Assembly: GCA_050246995.1 (NCBI GenBank)
Contig: JBFWVA010000003.1
Coordinates: 248,001-312,000 of the forward strand
Direction: 5' to 3'
DNA: 64,000 nt
Source: SHVO01 sp050246995
GTDB lineage: Bacteria; Pseudomonadota; Alphaproteobacteria; Rhodospirillales; Rhodospirillaceae
The notes under the pieces were generated by a model. It had not been told where the DNA came from. It searched no databases and saw only the letters and a program-made list of their open reading frames with translations. Shown piece after piece: positions 14,549 through 24,303 of the stretch (the stretch's first letter is position 1; each line of letters begins with the position of its first letter). A program made the translations under genes and the position numbers.

Positions 14549-16669
14549 GTGGTTGATCCGCAGAGCCCGTCAATGATCAAGGTCGATGCGCGCAAGACCT
14601 TGGACGCCATCAAGTCGGAAGTCTGCGACACCACGCTCGTGGTTATGTCGCTCCTCGTCATCCCCGCCATCGGCGTCAGCCTCTTGCGCGTGTTCGAGGT
14701 CGGCTGGACCGTTCAATATGTCGGGCAGGTGATCGGGGCGTTCATCGCCTGGGGCGTCACGCTGTTTCGCCGCCAACTGCCATATAAGGTGCGCGCGATT
14801 ACGATCCTCGCGCTTCTGTTTTGGCTCGCGTGGACGGGGCAAGTGTATACGCCGTCGCCCACGTCCTATGTGTTTTTTGTTTCGGCCGCCGCGATGGCGG
14901 TGGTGTTCTACGGTGCGAAGGCGGGTGTGATCGCCGTGGCGCTTTCGCTCATCCTCACTATCAGCACCTACGTCGCGATAGCGGCCGGCATCTTCCCCGT
15001 TCCGACCTATGCCACGACCATGTCTTTCACCACATGGTTGTCGCGGTTGGCCTCGCTCGTGGTCGCCAGCGCGGGGCCTGTTATCGCTATCAATCAGTTC
15101 CGCCGGTCCCTGATGCGCGAGCTCAAACACGCCGAGGATACCAGCGACGCTAAATCCGCGTTCTTGGCCACGATGAGTCATGAATTGCGCACGCCCATGA
15201 CGGCCATCATCGGCATCGCGGAGCTGCTTCAGGAGGAAAAGCTCAGCACCGATCAGACCCGCAAGGTCGACCGCATCGCGCGCGCCGGGAAGAATTTGCT
15301 TTCTCTGCTTAACGATCTTTTGGACTTCGCCAAGATCGAGGCCGCGCAGATGCCTATCGACCGCGTGGCCTTCAGCGTGAATGAAGTCTTAAGCGAAGTT
15401 CACGGCCTTCTGGCCCCGCTCGCCGCCGACAAGGGCCTCAAGGTGCGCCTAGAGAGCTATATCACCCACGATACGCTGATGGGCGATCCGGCGCGCTTGC
15501 GCCAGATCCTCAACAATCTGGTCGGCAATGCCGTCAAATTCACCGAGCGCGGCGAGATCCTTATCGCTGTGGGCCAAACCGAGCTTGCGCCGGGGCGCGT
15601 GGCGCTGAGTATGAGCGTTGCCGACACCGGCATCGGGATTTCTCCCGCCGATCAAGCCCGCTTATTCCAGCCCTTCGTGCAGGCGCAGAATTTCCGCTCG
15701 CGCAGTCATGGCGGCACCGGGCTTGGTCTTGCCATTAGCCGGCGTCTCGCGGCGCAGATGGGCGGCGAACTCACGGTCAAATCCGAGATCGGAAAAGGCT
15801 CGACCTTCACCGTCACGGTACCGATCGATATTTCTCCGCATGGCATCGTGCCGCGCGCGGAGACGCGCCGACCCACCCAAGCCGGCCGCCGGACGCTTGA
15901 AATCCTCATGGCCGAGGACAATGAAGCCATCCGCGACTTGATGCGCGAGATGCTGGCCCGGCGCGGGCACAATGTGCTCGCCGTCGAGAACGGCCTCTTG
16001 GCCTTGAACGCTGTGCAGACCGGCGCCTTCGACGTCATCATCATGGACATGCATATGCCCGTGATGGACGGCGCCGAGGCAACGCGCGCCATCCGGGCGC
16101 TACCGATGTCGGAATCGCGCATTCCCATCGTCGCGCTCACGGCGGGTCTCACCGAAGACCAGCGCCACGCCTATCTCGTGGCGGGCGTCAGCCAGATCGT
16201 CGCCAAACCGGCGCACTGGCCCACGTTGTTCGAAGCCATTGAATCGCGCGGTTTCGCTTTTCATGACGAACAGTTCCCCGATGACACAGCGCCGCGGTCC
16301 GAGGCTACGGCCACGCATGCCGCGGCGGCGCCGGCCAATGATTTTTTCGATGAATCCTTGTTCAAGGACCTCGAGGACGCGCTCGGCGAAGAGGTCATGA
16401 GCGCCGCCCTCAAAACCTTCTGCTGCAATGTCACCGACTATATAGCCCAGCTCGATGCGGCCCTGGCGGCCGGCGATCTTTCCCACGCCCGCAAGATCGG
16501 GCATGCCCTCAAGGGCACCAGCTTACAGTTCGGCGCGCGCGAAGTCGGACGCCTGGGGGCAGGCATTGAGCTCAAGACCGCCACCCTCGATGAGATGAAA
16601 GAAGCCGCGGCAAAAATCCCGGCGGCCTTCGCCCGCTTCAACGCCGCCCTGGCGAAACGGGCGGCGTAA
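14549..16669 (+). CDS. Membrane hybrid sensor histidine kinase (TM-HisKA-HATPase-REC-Hpt)
   Basis: A 706-residue hybrid kinase. About five or six membrane segments (residues 29-185) with almost no periplasmic part suggest sensing within the membrane. Then come HisKA with SHELRTPMTAIIG (His211), HATPase (NLVGNAVKFTERG, DTGIGIS, GGTGLGLAISRRLA), a receiver (VIIMDMHMP, Asp500; KPAHWP lysine) and a C-terminal Hpt (KIGHALKGTS, His652), giving a full phosphorelay in one chain. The partner receiving phosphate is not encoded next door. GTG at 14549 or ATG at 14573 could start it; neither has a clear ribosome site. A perfect FNR/FixK box lies upstream, so low oxygen may control it. Confidence 0.9.
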   Translation: MVDPQSPSMIKVDARKTLDAIKSEVCDTTLVVMSLLVIPAIGVSLLRVFEVGWTVQYVGQVIGAFIAWGVTLFRRQLPYKVRAITILALLFWLAWTGQVYTPSPTSYVFFVSAAAMAVVFYGAKAGVIAVALSLILTISTYVAIAAGIFPVPTYATTMSFTTWLSRLASLVVASAGPVIAINQFRRSLMRELKHAEDTSDAKSAFLATMSHELRTPMTAIIGIAELLQEEKLSTDQTRKVDRIARAGKNLLSLLNDLLDFAKIEAAQMPIDRVAFSVNEVLSEVHGLLAPLAADKGLKVRLESYITHDTLMGDPARLRQILNNLVGNAVKFTERGEILIAVGQTELAPGRVALSMSVADTGIGISPADQARLFQPFVQAQNFRSRSHGGTGLGLAISRRLAAQMGGELTVKSEIGKGSTFTVTVPIDISPHGIVPRAETRRPTQAGRRTLEILMAEDNEAIRDLMREMLARRGHNVLAVENGLLALNAVQTGAFDVIIMDMHMPVMDGAEATRAIRALPMSESRIPIVALTAGLTEDQRHAYLVAGVSQIVAKPAHWPTLFEAIESRGFAFHDEQFPDDTAPRSEATATHAAAAPANDFFDESLFKDLEDALGEEVMSAALKTFCCNVTDYIAQLDAALAAGDLSHARKIGHALKGTSLQFGAREVGRLGAGIELKTATLDEMKEAAAKIPAAFARFNAALAKRAA

Positions 16670-16830
16670 AAGTCGGCTATTTGCGCCCAGGCGGGTGAGA
16701 CCGCGCCCGAAGCGGGCAACTACTAGTCGCGAATCGAAACATATGCCGCGCGGGTGGCTGACACAAGATTTTCATCTATTAGTAGATTTATTGTGGGCCG
16801 GATCCATGCCCGGCGGGGCTTAAAACGGCC

Positions 16831-17001
16831 TTAGATATTCGCCAGTTCTTCGCGAACGCGGGTGAGATATTCCGCCTGCCGGGCGAGGGTTTCCCACTGC
16901 TCGGCCAAAGCCAGCATCCTGGTGCGCATGCCCGGCGCCATCATCGCGGCGAGCTTCCGGACGTCTTGGGCGCGTACTCTGTAGCGTTCGGCGGTTTCCA
17001 T
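16831..17001 (-). CDS. Tiny helical protein of the RxxA..LAexWexLA family
   Basis: A 56-residue frame from the ATG at 17001 to TAA at 16833-16831. It begins METAERYRVRAQDVRKLAAM and ends in ALAEQWETLARQAEYL plus a charged tail. It shares the pattern Y-R-x2-A-x2-x-R-x-L-A, about 12 residues, then L-x2-L-A-E-x-W-x2-L-A, with six other small proteins in this window (31581, 31783, 32198, 32429, 34378, 58584) and the tail of the MFS protein at 57246. The function of such proteins is unknown. The shared motif is the main evidence for coding. Confidence 0.65.
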   Translation of the reverse strand: METAERYRVRAQDVRKLAAMMAPGMRTRMLALAEQWETLARQAEYLTRVREELANI

Positions 17002-17069
17002 GGACAAACAATGCCTTGGAACGCGCCCTGCGGAGAGTCAGGACATATACGTACCGGCGGTTTCCCATT

Positions 17070-17094
17070 GGAACAGAGCCGGCGGGGATGCATT
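17070..17094 (+). promoter_or_regulatory. Near-match to an EcfG-type stress promoter
   Basis: GGAAC at 17070-17074, 16 bp, then CATT at 17091-17094; the consensus is GGAAC-N16/17-CGTT, so one -10 base differs. It lies 40 bp before the lipoprotein gene at 17135. Confidence 0.3.
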
Positions 17095-17134
17095 CTCGCT
17101 ATGACAAGGTATTCGCGTGAGGAGGTGTTCCATC

Positions 17135-17518
17135 ATGGCCCGTTTCATTGTCCTCGCTGGGGCGATGTTTGCGCTCGCCGGTTGCGCCGGCGGTGAGCCG
17201 CTTCCCGAGAACCAGACGTCCATCCCGTTCCTCAGCCGCGCCACCGTGCGCGATTGGGAAGCCGTCGATGATAAGACGCTCTATATCCAGCACACGAACC
17301 GCACATGGTACCGCGCCGATCTATTCGGCCCGTGTATGGGTCTGTCTTACGCGTCGGCGATTGGCTTTGTGAATGAACGCGGCCGCAGCGCGTTCAATCG
17401 GTTCGGCGAGATCATCGTCGACGGCAATCGCTGCAAAGTGGAATCGCTGATTGAATCCGCGCCGCCGCCGCAAGTGACTGCCGAGGGGCGCAAGGCCCGC
17501 GGTGTCGCGAAAGACTAA
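17135..17518 (+). CDS. Small lipoprotein of the DUF6491 type
   Basis: A 127-residue protein with a lipoprotein signal (MARFIVLAGAMFALAGCAGG; lipobox LAGC, Cys at about 17). The body (RDWEAVDDKTLYIQHTNRTW, FGPCMGLSYASAIGFV, DGNRCKVESL) fits the small alphaproteobacterial family I recall as DUF6491, whose function is unknown. The two later cysteines could pair in the periplasm. ATG 17135 is chosen over the upstream GTG because GAGGAGGT lies eight bases before it. A near-EcfG promoter precedes the gene. It ends two bases before the convergent stop of the next gene. Confidence 0.75.
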   Translation: MARFIVLAGAMFALAGCAGGEPLPENQTSIPFLSRATVRDWEAVDDKTLYIQHTNRTWYRADLFGPCMGLSYASAIGFVNERGRSAFNRFGEIIVDGNRCKVESLIESAPPPQVTAEGRKARGVAKD

Positions 17519-17520
17519 GC

Positions 17521-17730
17521 TTAGAACTCCTTGGTCACGGCGTTGCATACCGTGCAAACGAAATGGCTGCCATACAGCCGTCCGCGATCGACATATCTGA
17601 ATCCGCGCGACAGTTCGGCAACGCCCATGTGACGCATGTCCGGATGATTTGTTTCCGCGGCCCATGTTGCTTTGCCGCGTGCGTAGCAGATCGGGCAACG
17701 CAGCCAGGTCGTTTGATGGCCGGCAGTCAT
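17521..17730 (-). CDS. Small zinc-ribbon protein
   Basis: A 69-residue protein with two CxxC knuckles, CPICYARG (residues 12-19) and FVCTVCNAV (about 57-65), a spacing typical of a single zinc ribbon. No DNA-binding or catalytic domain is otherwise visible. It is convergent with the lipoprotein gene, two bases away. It may be a regulator or a partner protein; no function is assigned. Confidence 0.6.
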   Translation of the reverse strand: MTAGHQTTWLRCPICYARGKATWAAETNHPDMRHMGVAELSRGFRYVDRGRLYGSHFVCTVCNAVTKEF

Positions 17731-17857
17731 TCTCGCTCCTTGAAGTGCGGAGCGCTCTTACTGAGTTGTGGTCAAACTGACATTAACGAGGGTGAATCTC
17801 GCGGCGCTTTTATCGCGCGCGCCACCAGTGGGCGAGCGGTCCGCCTCGCGCAACTGT

Positions 17858-20800
17858 CTAGCGGCCGGCCGCCACGTATTCCTCGATGAACGTCAGCACG
17901 CGGTGGAACTCAGCGTCCACTTTGGGCCCGAGACTCTTGATCTCTGACCAGTCCTGGATCTTGGCCGAGTGCTCCAGCGCTTCGCACAGGTCTGCGAGCT
18001 GAGTCGCATAGGCGCTGCGGGCGGCGCCCTTGGCCGCGTGGGCCGCCTGCTGCAATTCGTGCGGATCGCCGCCCTCGGCGAGGCGCGCGAGATCAGCGCC
18101 CGTGCGCGATTCGCTTTTCCGGAACATCGCCAGCATTTCCCGCGCGAAATTCTTGTCCGACGGCGGGGCGATTTGGGCGAAGCCGGCGATGTCGATCGGC
18201 GCGCTGTCGTTCGCCGGCTCAGCTTCGGCGTGCCTGCCCGATGAACCTTTTGGACGCCGCAGCGCGACGGCGGCCGGCAGCCATTTCTGAATCACGGCGT
18301 CCAGCGCGTCGAGGCTCGTCGGCTTGGCGAGATAGTCATCCATGCCGGACGCCCGGCATATATCCGCTTCGCCCGTCAGCGCGTTGGCGGTCAGCGCGAC
18401 AATGGGAAGCCGGCGGTCCGAGGTAATCTCCTTGTCGCGCACAAGGCCGGCGAGCTTGTAGCCGTCGATATGCGGCATCTGGCAGTCGGTCAGCAGCAGG
18501 CCGAAGTGCTCGGGATGCGCCGTAAGGAGATTCCACGCCGCGCGCCCGTCCTCGACGATCTCACAGGCGATCCCGAGGTGACCCAGTTGGTTCTTGATCA
18601 CGAACTGATTGGTCTTGTTGTCCTCCGCCACCAGCACGGCTGCGCCGGCCTTCTTCGCGGCGCCGAGGGCCGGTGCCGTGAACAATAACGTCTTGCCGGC
18701 GTCCGGTTGCGCGGCGCGGCGCTCGATGCGCGCCGCCGCGAAGGCGACCGCATCATAAAGCTTCTCGCGGCGCACCGGCGTCGTGATCAGATGTTCGCTC
18801 GCGCCGCTCGGTTGTTCACCCATGCCCAATCCTGGCGCCACGCGCAGGATCTTGGTTTCGCGCAAGGCCGGATGGGCCTTGAGGCGCGAGACGAGGTCAT
18901 AGGGCGTATCGAGCCCAGGCGGCGCATGGACGATCACGAGGTCGACCGGCTTCTGTTCGCGCAGCGCCGCCTCCAACCGCCGCACCGCCGCGTCGACCTC
19001 CTCCACGTCAATCACGTCGACCTGTTTGGCGCGCAGGTACAAGGTCGTATTGGCCTGGCCTTTCGGGCAGAACACCAGAACCCGCAGGTTCGCCAGTAGT
19101 GTCACATAATCGCGTGTATCAGGACTTGCCTGCGTGCGCGCAAACGGCAGGCGGAACCAGAAGGTCGATCCTCTGCCCGCCACGCTGCGCATCCCAATCT
19201 GCCCGCCCATCAGCTCGACCAAGTTCTTGCAGATCGAAAGCCCAAGCCCGGTTCCACCGTAGTGGCGGCTCGTCGAACTCGATCCTTGCTGGAAGGGCTG
19301 GAACAGGCGGCGTTGTTCTTCCGGGCCCATGCCGATGCCTGTGTCGGTGATCTCGAACAGGACCTTCACCTGGTCCGGCTCGAAGTTCTCCGCGATGACT
19401 TCAATCTTGATGGTGCCCCGGTCGGTGAACTTCACCGCGTTGCCCATGATATTGAGGATGACCTGGCGAATACGCACCGGATCGCCGATCAAGGATTCGT
19501 CGATCGCCGCGTCCACGAAACAAGTCACGTCGATGGGTTTGCTTTGCGTTTGACCCGTGATCAGCTCGGCGGCGGTCTCCACCGTGTCGACCAGCGAGAA
19601 GGGGATCTTCTCGATGGTCATGCGCCCAACTTCGATCTTGGAGAAGTCGAGAATGTCGTTGATGACGTCGAGCAGCGAGACCCCGGAACGGCGGATGATC
19701 TCCACCATTTGGCGCTGCTCGGGACCGAGGTTGGTGGCGAGCAGGAGTTCTACGATCCCGATCACGCCGTTCATCGGCGTACGAATCTCGTGGCTCATGG
19801 CCGCCAGGAATTGGCTCTTGGCTTTGTTGGCTTCCTCGGCGCGCAATTTATCCTGCTCGACGAGGGCGGCGCGCGTTTCAGCCATTTCGCGCGCGACGCG
19901 CGCTTCAGTGGCTTCCAGTTCCCGGCGCAGCATCTGCTCCTGGATATGGCGGTTCTCTTCCTCGAATTGCTTACGCCGCAGCTGCGCGAGCACACGGGCC
20001 CGCAGCACCTGGAATTCGCTCGACTTGGCGATGTAGTCATCCGCGCCCGCCGACAGGCCTTCGATGGTCGAAGCCTGGTCAGCCTGCGCCGTCAGGATCA
20101 AGACCGGGATATGGCGCAGCAAGGGGTCGGCCTTAATGCGACGGCACACCTCATGTCCGCCGATACCTGGCATCAGAAGGTCGAGCAGGATGCAGTCCAC
20201 CATTTGCACCGCCAGAACCTCGAGTGCTTCTTCGCCCGAGCGCGCCAGCACCACGTCGTAGCCTTCCTTGTGCAGCGAGCCCGCCAGTTCCTGCAGGTAA
20301 GTCTCGCTGTCGTCCACGGCCAGGACGCGTTTCGGCGCCTGCAGGCTCGATGTCGCGTGCCGCGCGCCCCGATCGGACCGGCGAAGTACGGCGGCAAGGC
20401 GTGCCAGCGCGACTTGAGGATCGGCGCTCTTGCCGACAAAGGCGTCCGCGCCGGCTTCCAGCGCGTCGACCTCGGCGCTGGCGCCGTCGCGCGCGGTGAG
20501 CAGCAGGCACGGGGTGCGCCGCAGCACGGCGTCCAGCCTAATTCTGCGGATCACGGTGGGTCCGTCGATCCCGGGCATCTCGCTGTCGACGATGATCGCC
20601 GCCGGCCGCACGTTGCCGGCGATGCGCAGGCCGCTCTCGCCGTTGTCGGCGGTCACGACCTGATAGCCCGCCTCGCTCAGTGTGTCCTTGAGGGCCGCGC
20701 GGAAGGTCAAGCTGTCGTCGATCACCAGGATTGTCTCGCCGCCCGGCGCGGGCGCGTCGACGGGTGGTTGGCTAAGCGCGGCCGACGTCAGCTCGCGCGC

Positions 20801-21145
20801 GCGGCTGATCACGAAGTCGATGTCGTAGGGCTTGCCGATATATTCACTCGCGCCAAGTGTCATACCCTTCAGCCGGTCGCGCACCTCGGACTCGGTGGTC
20901 AGCAGCATCACCGCGAGTTCGCGCAAGGCGGTCGCGGCGCGGATCTGTTTCAAGAGGTCGGTCCCGTCGCCGTCCGGCAGAACGATGTCGAGGATCACGA
21001 GGGCGAAAGACGTATCCGAGAGTGCGCCGCGCGCCTCTTTCAGGCTTGCGACCGAGCGCACCTCGAAGCCCGCCTGCTCCATCGCTTCCTGCAGGTTCAT
21101 GCGCACCGTCAGGCTGTCCTCGACGATCAGCACCCGGGCAGTCAT
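17858..21145 (-). CDS. Soluble hybrid histidine kinase REC-REC-REC-HisKA-HATPase-(REC-like)-REC-Hpt
   Basis: A 1095-residue cytoplasmic kinase without membrane segments. Three N-terminal receivers (phospho-Asp 53, 187 and 322) and a coiled coil (390-440) lead to HisKA (SHEIRTPMNG, His452), HATPase (GNAVKF, DTGIGMG, GGTGLGLSICKNL), a degenerate receiver around 690-800 that has VIVHAPP where the Asp should be, an intact receiver (LLLTDCQMP, Asp887) and a C-terminal Hpt (HAAKGAA, His1036). The ATG at 21145 overlaps the cheB stop by four bases. As the last gene of the chemosensory operon it is the likely output, taking CheA phosphate through its receivers. In Wsp systems this place is held by the diguanylate cyclase WspR. 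Confidence 0.9.
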   Translation of the reverse strand: MTARVLIVEDSLTVRMNLQEAMEQAGFEVRSVASLKEARGALSDTSFALVILDIVLPDGDGTDLLKQIRAATALRELAVMLLTTESEVRDRLKGMTLGASEYIGKPYDIDFVISRARELTSAALSQPPVDAPAPGGETILVIDDSLTFRAALKDTLSEAGYQVVTADNGESGLRIAGNVRPAAIIVDSEMPGIDGPTVIRRIRLDAVLRRTPCLLLTARDGASAEVDALEAGADAFVGKSADPQVALARLAAVLRRSDRGARHATSSLQAPKRVLAVDDSETYLQELAGSLHKEGYDVVLARSGEEALEVLAVQMVDCILLDLLMPGIGGHEVCRRIKADPLLRHIPVLILTAQADQASTIEGLSAGADDYIAKSSEFQVLRARVLAQLRRKQFEEENRHIQEQMLRRELEATEARVAREMAETRAALVEQDKLRAEEANKAKSQFLAAMSHEIRTPMNGVIGIVELLLATNLGPEQRQMVEIIRRSGVSLLDVINDILDFSKIEVGRMTIEKIPFSLVDTVETAAELITGQTQSKPIDVTCFVDAAIDESLIGDPVRIRQVILNIMGNAVKFTDRGTIKIEVIAENFEPDQVKVLFEITDTGIGMGPEEQRRLFQPFQQGSSSTSRHYGGTGLGLSICKNLVELMGGQIGMRSVAGRGSTFWFRLPFARTQASPDTRDYVTLLANLRVLVFCPKGQANTTLYLRAKQVDVIDVEEVDAAVRRLEAALREQKPVDLVIVHAPPGLDTPYDLVSRLKAHPALRETKILRVAPGLGMGEQPSGASEHLITTPVRREKLYDAVAFAAARIERRAAQPDAGKTLLFTAPALGAAKKAGAAVLVAEDNKTNQFVIKNQLGHLGIACEIVEDGRAAWNLLTAHPEHFGLLLTDCQMPHIDGYKLAGLVRDKEITSDRRLPIVALTANALTGEADICRASGMDDYLAKPTSLDALDAVIQKWLPAAVALRRPKGSSGRHAEAEPANDSAPIDIAGFAQIAPPSDKNFAREMLAMFRKSESRTGADLARLAEGGDPHELQQAAHAAKGAARSAYATQLADLCEALEHSAKIQDWSEIKSLGPKVDAEFHRVLTFIEEYVAAGR

Positions 21146-22227
21146 GACGATTTGCTCCCACGCATGGTTTTGTCGCGTGTGAGGCTCGCGATGGCCGGAC
21201 CTATTTCTTCGACCGGCAGCACATGTTGCGCGGCGCCCAGCAGCACGGCTTCGCGCGGCATGCCGTAGATCACAGAGGTCGCTTCGTCCTGCGCGATCGT
21301 CAGACCGCCGGCTTTGCGCATATCGAGAAGCCCTTGCGCGCCATCGCGGCCCATCCCCGTCAGCAAACACCCCGCGCTGTGCGCGCCATATTCGCGCGCG
21401 AGGGATTCAAACAGCACGTCCACCGACGGCCGGCACGAATGGCGCTCGACGTCTTTGGTCAGGCGCAGCTTGCCGTTCTTCACGATCAGATGGCTATGTC
21501 CGGGCGCCATGGCCACGCGCCCGGTGATCTCGCTCACGTCCTGTCCCTCCACCGCGTGCGCCACCCTGCGCTTCGTCTGGCCGTCGAGCCAGTCGGCGAA
21601 GGCCACCCCAAAGGGCTCATTGATATGCAGCACCAGAAGGATCGGCAGCGCGAAGTCCGGCGGCAGCCCTTTCAGGATATCCACGATTGCCCCGGGCCCG
21701 CCCGTCGAAGCCCCGATGCCCACGATCTCGATGCCGCCATTCTTGGGTAGAGGCAGGGCTGTCGCCGGCGGCGTGCGGTACGCGCCAACGCGGTGCTTCA
21801 TCCGTCCCAACGGATGCGTGATGACCTTGATCTTCGCCACCAGTTTGAGCGTCGAGAGATAGTTGCGTTCCCACACGCCCTCCGGCTCATCGCCGCGCGG
21901 TTTTTCCAGCACATCGACCGCGCCCGCGGCCAGCGCCTCGTAGGTGCGGAACAACTCGCCGCGGTTCACCGACGCCGATACGATCAGGATCGGCGTCGGG
22001 CAATGCGCCATGATGTACTCGGTTGCGGCCAACCCCGTCATCACCGGCAGCATCATGTCCATGGTGATGACGCTGGGGCGCTTCTCCTCGCACAGTTGGA
22101 TGGCGTCCTTGCCGTTGTCCACGGCGCCCACCACTTCGATCTCCGGATCGCTTTCCAGGATCTCGAGCAGGCGCCCGCGCACGGTCGCCGAATCCTCCAC
22201 CACCAGCACGCGCACCTTATTGGCCAT
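21142..22227 (-). CDS. cheB: Chemotaxis response regulator protein-glutamate methylesterase CheB
   Basis: Removes methyl groups from MCP glutamates to reset the array. 361 residues: receiver at 1-125 (VVEDSATVRGRLLEILESDP, ITMDMMLPVMTG) and methylesterase at about 165-355 with the serine motif GIGASTGGPGAI, the histidine region VLHINEPFGVAFADWL and the acidic motif MGRDGAQGLLDMRKAGG. It overlaps cheA by 11 bp and the hybrid kinase by four, so all are co-translated. Confidence 0.94.
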   Translation of the reverse strand: MANKVRVLVVEDSATVRGRLLEILESDPEIEVVGAVDNGKDAIQLCEEKRPSVITMDMMLPVMTGLAATEYIMAHCPTPILIVSASVNRGELFRTYEALAAGAVDVLEKPRGDEPEGVWERNYLSTLKLVAKIKVITHPLGRMKHRVGAYRTPPATALPLPKNGGIEIVGIGASTGGPGAIVDILKGLPPDFALPILLVLHINEPFGVAFADWLDGQTKRRVAHAVEGQDVSEITGRVAMAPGHSHLIVKNGKLRLTKDVERHSCRPSVDVLFESLAREYGAHSAGCLLTGMGRDGAQGLLDMRKAGGLTIAQDEATSVIYGMPREAVLLGAAQHVLPVEEIGPAIASLTRDKTMRGSKSS

Positions 22228-24286
22228 TTGAAAGCACCAATGGTCTGATCATGCTGAGGAGTTTGGTCTGATTGAACTCGCCCTTTACCACATAGCCGTT
22301 CGCGCGCACGTCCTCGCCGCGCCGGATATCCTCGGGCGCGTTGCGCGACGTCACCAAGATCACCGGGATCGCATGCAGCACCGGATCGGCGCGCACCTGC
22401 TCGACGAAGGTGAAGCCGTCGATGCCGGGCATTTCCACGTCCACGAGCATCAGCGCATAGGTCTTGCGGCGCGCCGCCTCCAGGCCTTCTTCGCCGGACG
22501 CCGCCGTGTCCACCGCGTAGCCGGCCGATTCCAGGATGCTCTGCTCCAGCATGCGCGTGGTGAGTGAATCGTCCACCACGAGGATCTGCGTCGGCGCCGC
22601 TTCGCTGTCGTCGATCTCGCGCGCGATCCGGGGTGCGGCCGACACCAGCCCATGGGAATCAAGCACCAGTTGCGGGTTGCCTTCGGCATCCAACGACACG
22701 CCGCCCAGCAGCGGTGACGGCGGCACGCGCGCGGAGAGGGGGCGCACCACGACACGCCCCGTGCCGCGCAGTTTGTCCACGCCGATGGCCGCGCGCGCCT
22801 CGCCGCTGCCGATCACCACCGCCGACCATGCCGCGCGCGCCGGTTCCACGCCGCCGAACAGGGCGCGCGACAGCGTCACGAACGGGATAGCCTCGCCTTC
22901 GAACAAGATCGATGCGCCGGTTTCCGCCGAGGAGATATCGCTCGCCTCAAGGCGCAAACAGGTCTTCACGCTGTCCAGCGGGATGGTCACCACATCGTTA
23001 CCCGCATCCACGAGCAGACCTTGCAGCGCGCTTACCGAGATCGGAACGCTGAGTTCGAAGCTCGTGCCCGCGCCCGCCTTGCTGGTCACGCGCGCCTTGC
23101 CCGAAAGCTGCGCCATCGCGGTCTGCACCACGTCGAGGCCGATACCGCGCCCGGCGGCGTCGGTCACCCGCGCCGAGGTGCTGATGCCGCCGCGCAGCAG
23201 AAGGGCCGTCAGCTCGCTTTCGTTGGGGGCGTCGCCGCGGTGAATCAGTCCGGCTTCCTCGGCCTTGGCGCGCACCGCAGCCATGTCGATGCCGCGCCCG
23301 TCGTCGGACACGGTGAACGCGATCTGTCCCGCGCCGCGCGTCACCGCCAGCTTGATGCGCCCTTCCGCCGGTTTATTGGCCTTGCGGCGCTCGGCTTCCG
23401 GTTCAATCCCATGGGCGACCGCGTTGCGCATGATCTGCACCAGCGCGCCTTGGATGCTCGACAGAACGTAAGCGTCGAGATGGATGTCCGCGCCCACGAA
23501 TTCCGTCGTCACTTTCTTGCCCAGGTCCCGCGCCACGTCGCGCGCCAGGCGCTCGAGCGCCGCGAACAGCGTCCCGGCCGAGATCAAGCGCAGCTGTTCG
23601 GCCGCGCCGCGCAAGCCCTGCAGCTCGCGGTCCATCTGATCGACGGAGATTTCGATGGAATCTTCGAGGCGCGCGAGCAGTTTGCGCAAATCGTCGGCGG
23701 TCGCGTGCGCGCGGTCGAGGGCGGCGCTGATCTGGCGGTTCTTTTCCCGGCCCGATCTTTGGGCAAGCTGCGCCAGCAGGATCGAGGTGAGCTGCGCGCC
23801 TTCGGCGATCCGGCGCGGGGCCTCGCGCAATTTGTTCAACAGCGTATGCGTCTCCACCACACCGTCGAGCAGGGCGTCCATTTCCGCGATGTCGGCGCGC
23901 ACGGTGCGGAACTGATCGTCGATCGGCGCCGCGCTGGCCGGGAGGGGCGAGGGGGCGGCCGCCGCGCCGGGGGCCGCGCTGATCTCCTTGAACAGCGTCT
24001 CGATGTGATCGAGATGCTTAAGCAGGATCTCGATGATCTCCTTCGGCACGGCGCTCGTAGATGCGCGAACCGGAGCCAGCGCGTCCTCCAGCTTGTGGGC
24101 ATCGTCCGCGATCTCCACCAGCTTCACCACCCGCGCCGCTCCTTTTAGCGTATGGGCGATGCGCAGCAGCTTCTGGACGAGCCCGTCGGCGTTCCCGTTC
24201 TTCTCAAGCTCAAGCACGCCGGCGCCGAACTGCGTCAGCAGCTCGCGGCCCTCCAGCCTGAAATATTTGTACGGGTCCTTGGACAT
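22217..24286 (-). CDS. cheA: Hybrid chemotaxis kinase CheA-REC
   Basis: A 689-residue hybrid CheA: Hpt at 1-115 (LRIAHTLKGAARVVKL, His45), a linker, a CheA-type HATPase (about 305-420, IMRNAVAHGIEP, DDGRGIDMAAVR, GRGIGLDVVQ), a CheW-like domain (about 425-550) and a C-terminal receiver (ILVVDDSLTTRML, LMLVDVEMPGIDG). Hybrid CheA-REC is typical of chemosensory systems that control functions other than flagella, such as Wsp and Frz. The ATG at 24286 is chosen because the upstream extension reads out-of-frame MCP sequence; GAAGAG precedes it. Among the usual CheA P2 substrates, no CheY is encoded here. Confidence 0.92.
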   Translation of the reverse strand: MSKDPYKYFRLEGRELLTQFGAGVLELEKNGNADGLVQKLLRIAHTLKGAARVVKLVEIADDAHKLEDALAPVRASTSAVPKEIIEILLKHLDHIETLFKEISAAPGAAAAPSPLPASAAPIDDQFRTVRADIAEMDALLDGVVETHTLLNKLREAPRRIAEGAQLTSILLAQLAQRSGREKNRQISAALDRAHATADDLRKLLARLEDSIEISVDQMDRELQGLRGAAEQLRLISAGTLFAALERLARDVARDLGKKVTTEFVGADIHLDAYVLSSIQGALVQIMRNAVAHGIEPEAERRKANKPAEGRIKLAVTRGAGQIAFTVSDDGRGIDMAAVRAKAEEAGLIHRGDAPNESELTALLLRGGISTSARVTDAAGRGIGLDVVQTAMAQLSGKARVTSKAGAGTSFELSVPISVSALQGLLVDAGNDVVTIPLDSVKTCLRLEASDISSAETGASILFEGEAIPFVTLSRALFGGVEPARAAWSAVVIGSGEARAAIGVDKLRGTGRVVVRPLSARVPPSPLLGGVSLDAEGNPQLVLDSHGLVSAAPRIAREIDDSEAAPTQILVVDDSLTTRMLEQSILESAGYAVDTAASGEEGLEAARRKTYALMLVDVEMPGIDGFTFVEQVRADPVLHAIPVILVTSRNAPEDIRRGEDVRANGYVVKGEFNQTKLLSMIRPLVLSNGQ

Positions 24287-24303
24287 CGGCTCTTCGCGGG
24301 GGG

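Noticed and set aside
19262..21268. Long plus-strand open frame (668 residues) opposite the triple-receiver kinase
   Set aside because: It is the antisense of a clearly recognised kinase; the GC-rich third positions open long reverse frames, and the protein has no family features (His/Arg-rich, low complexity).
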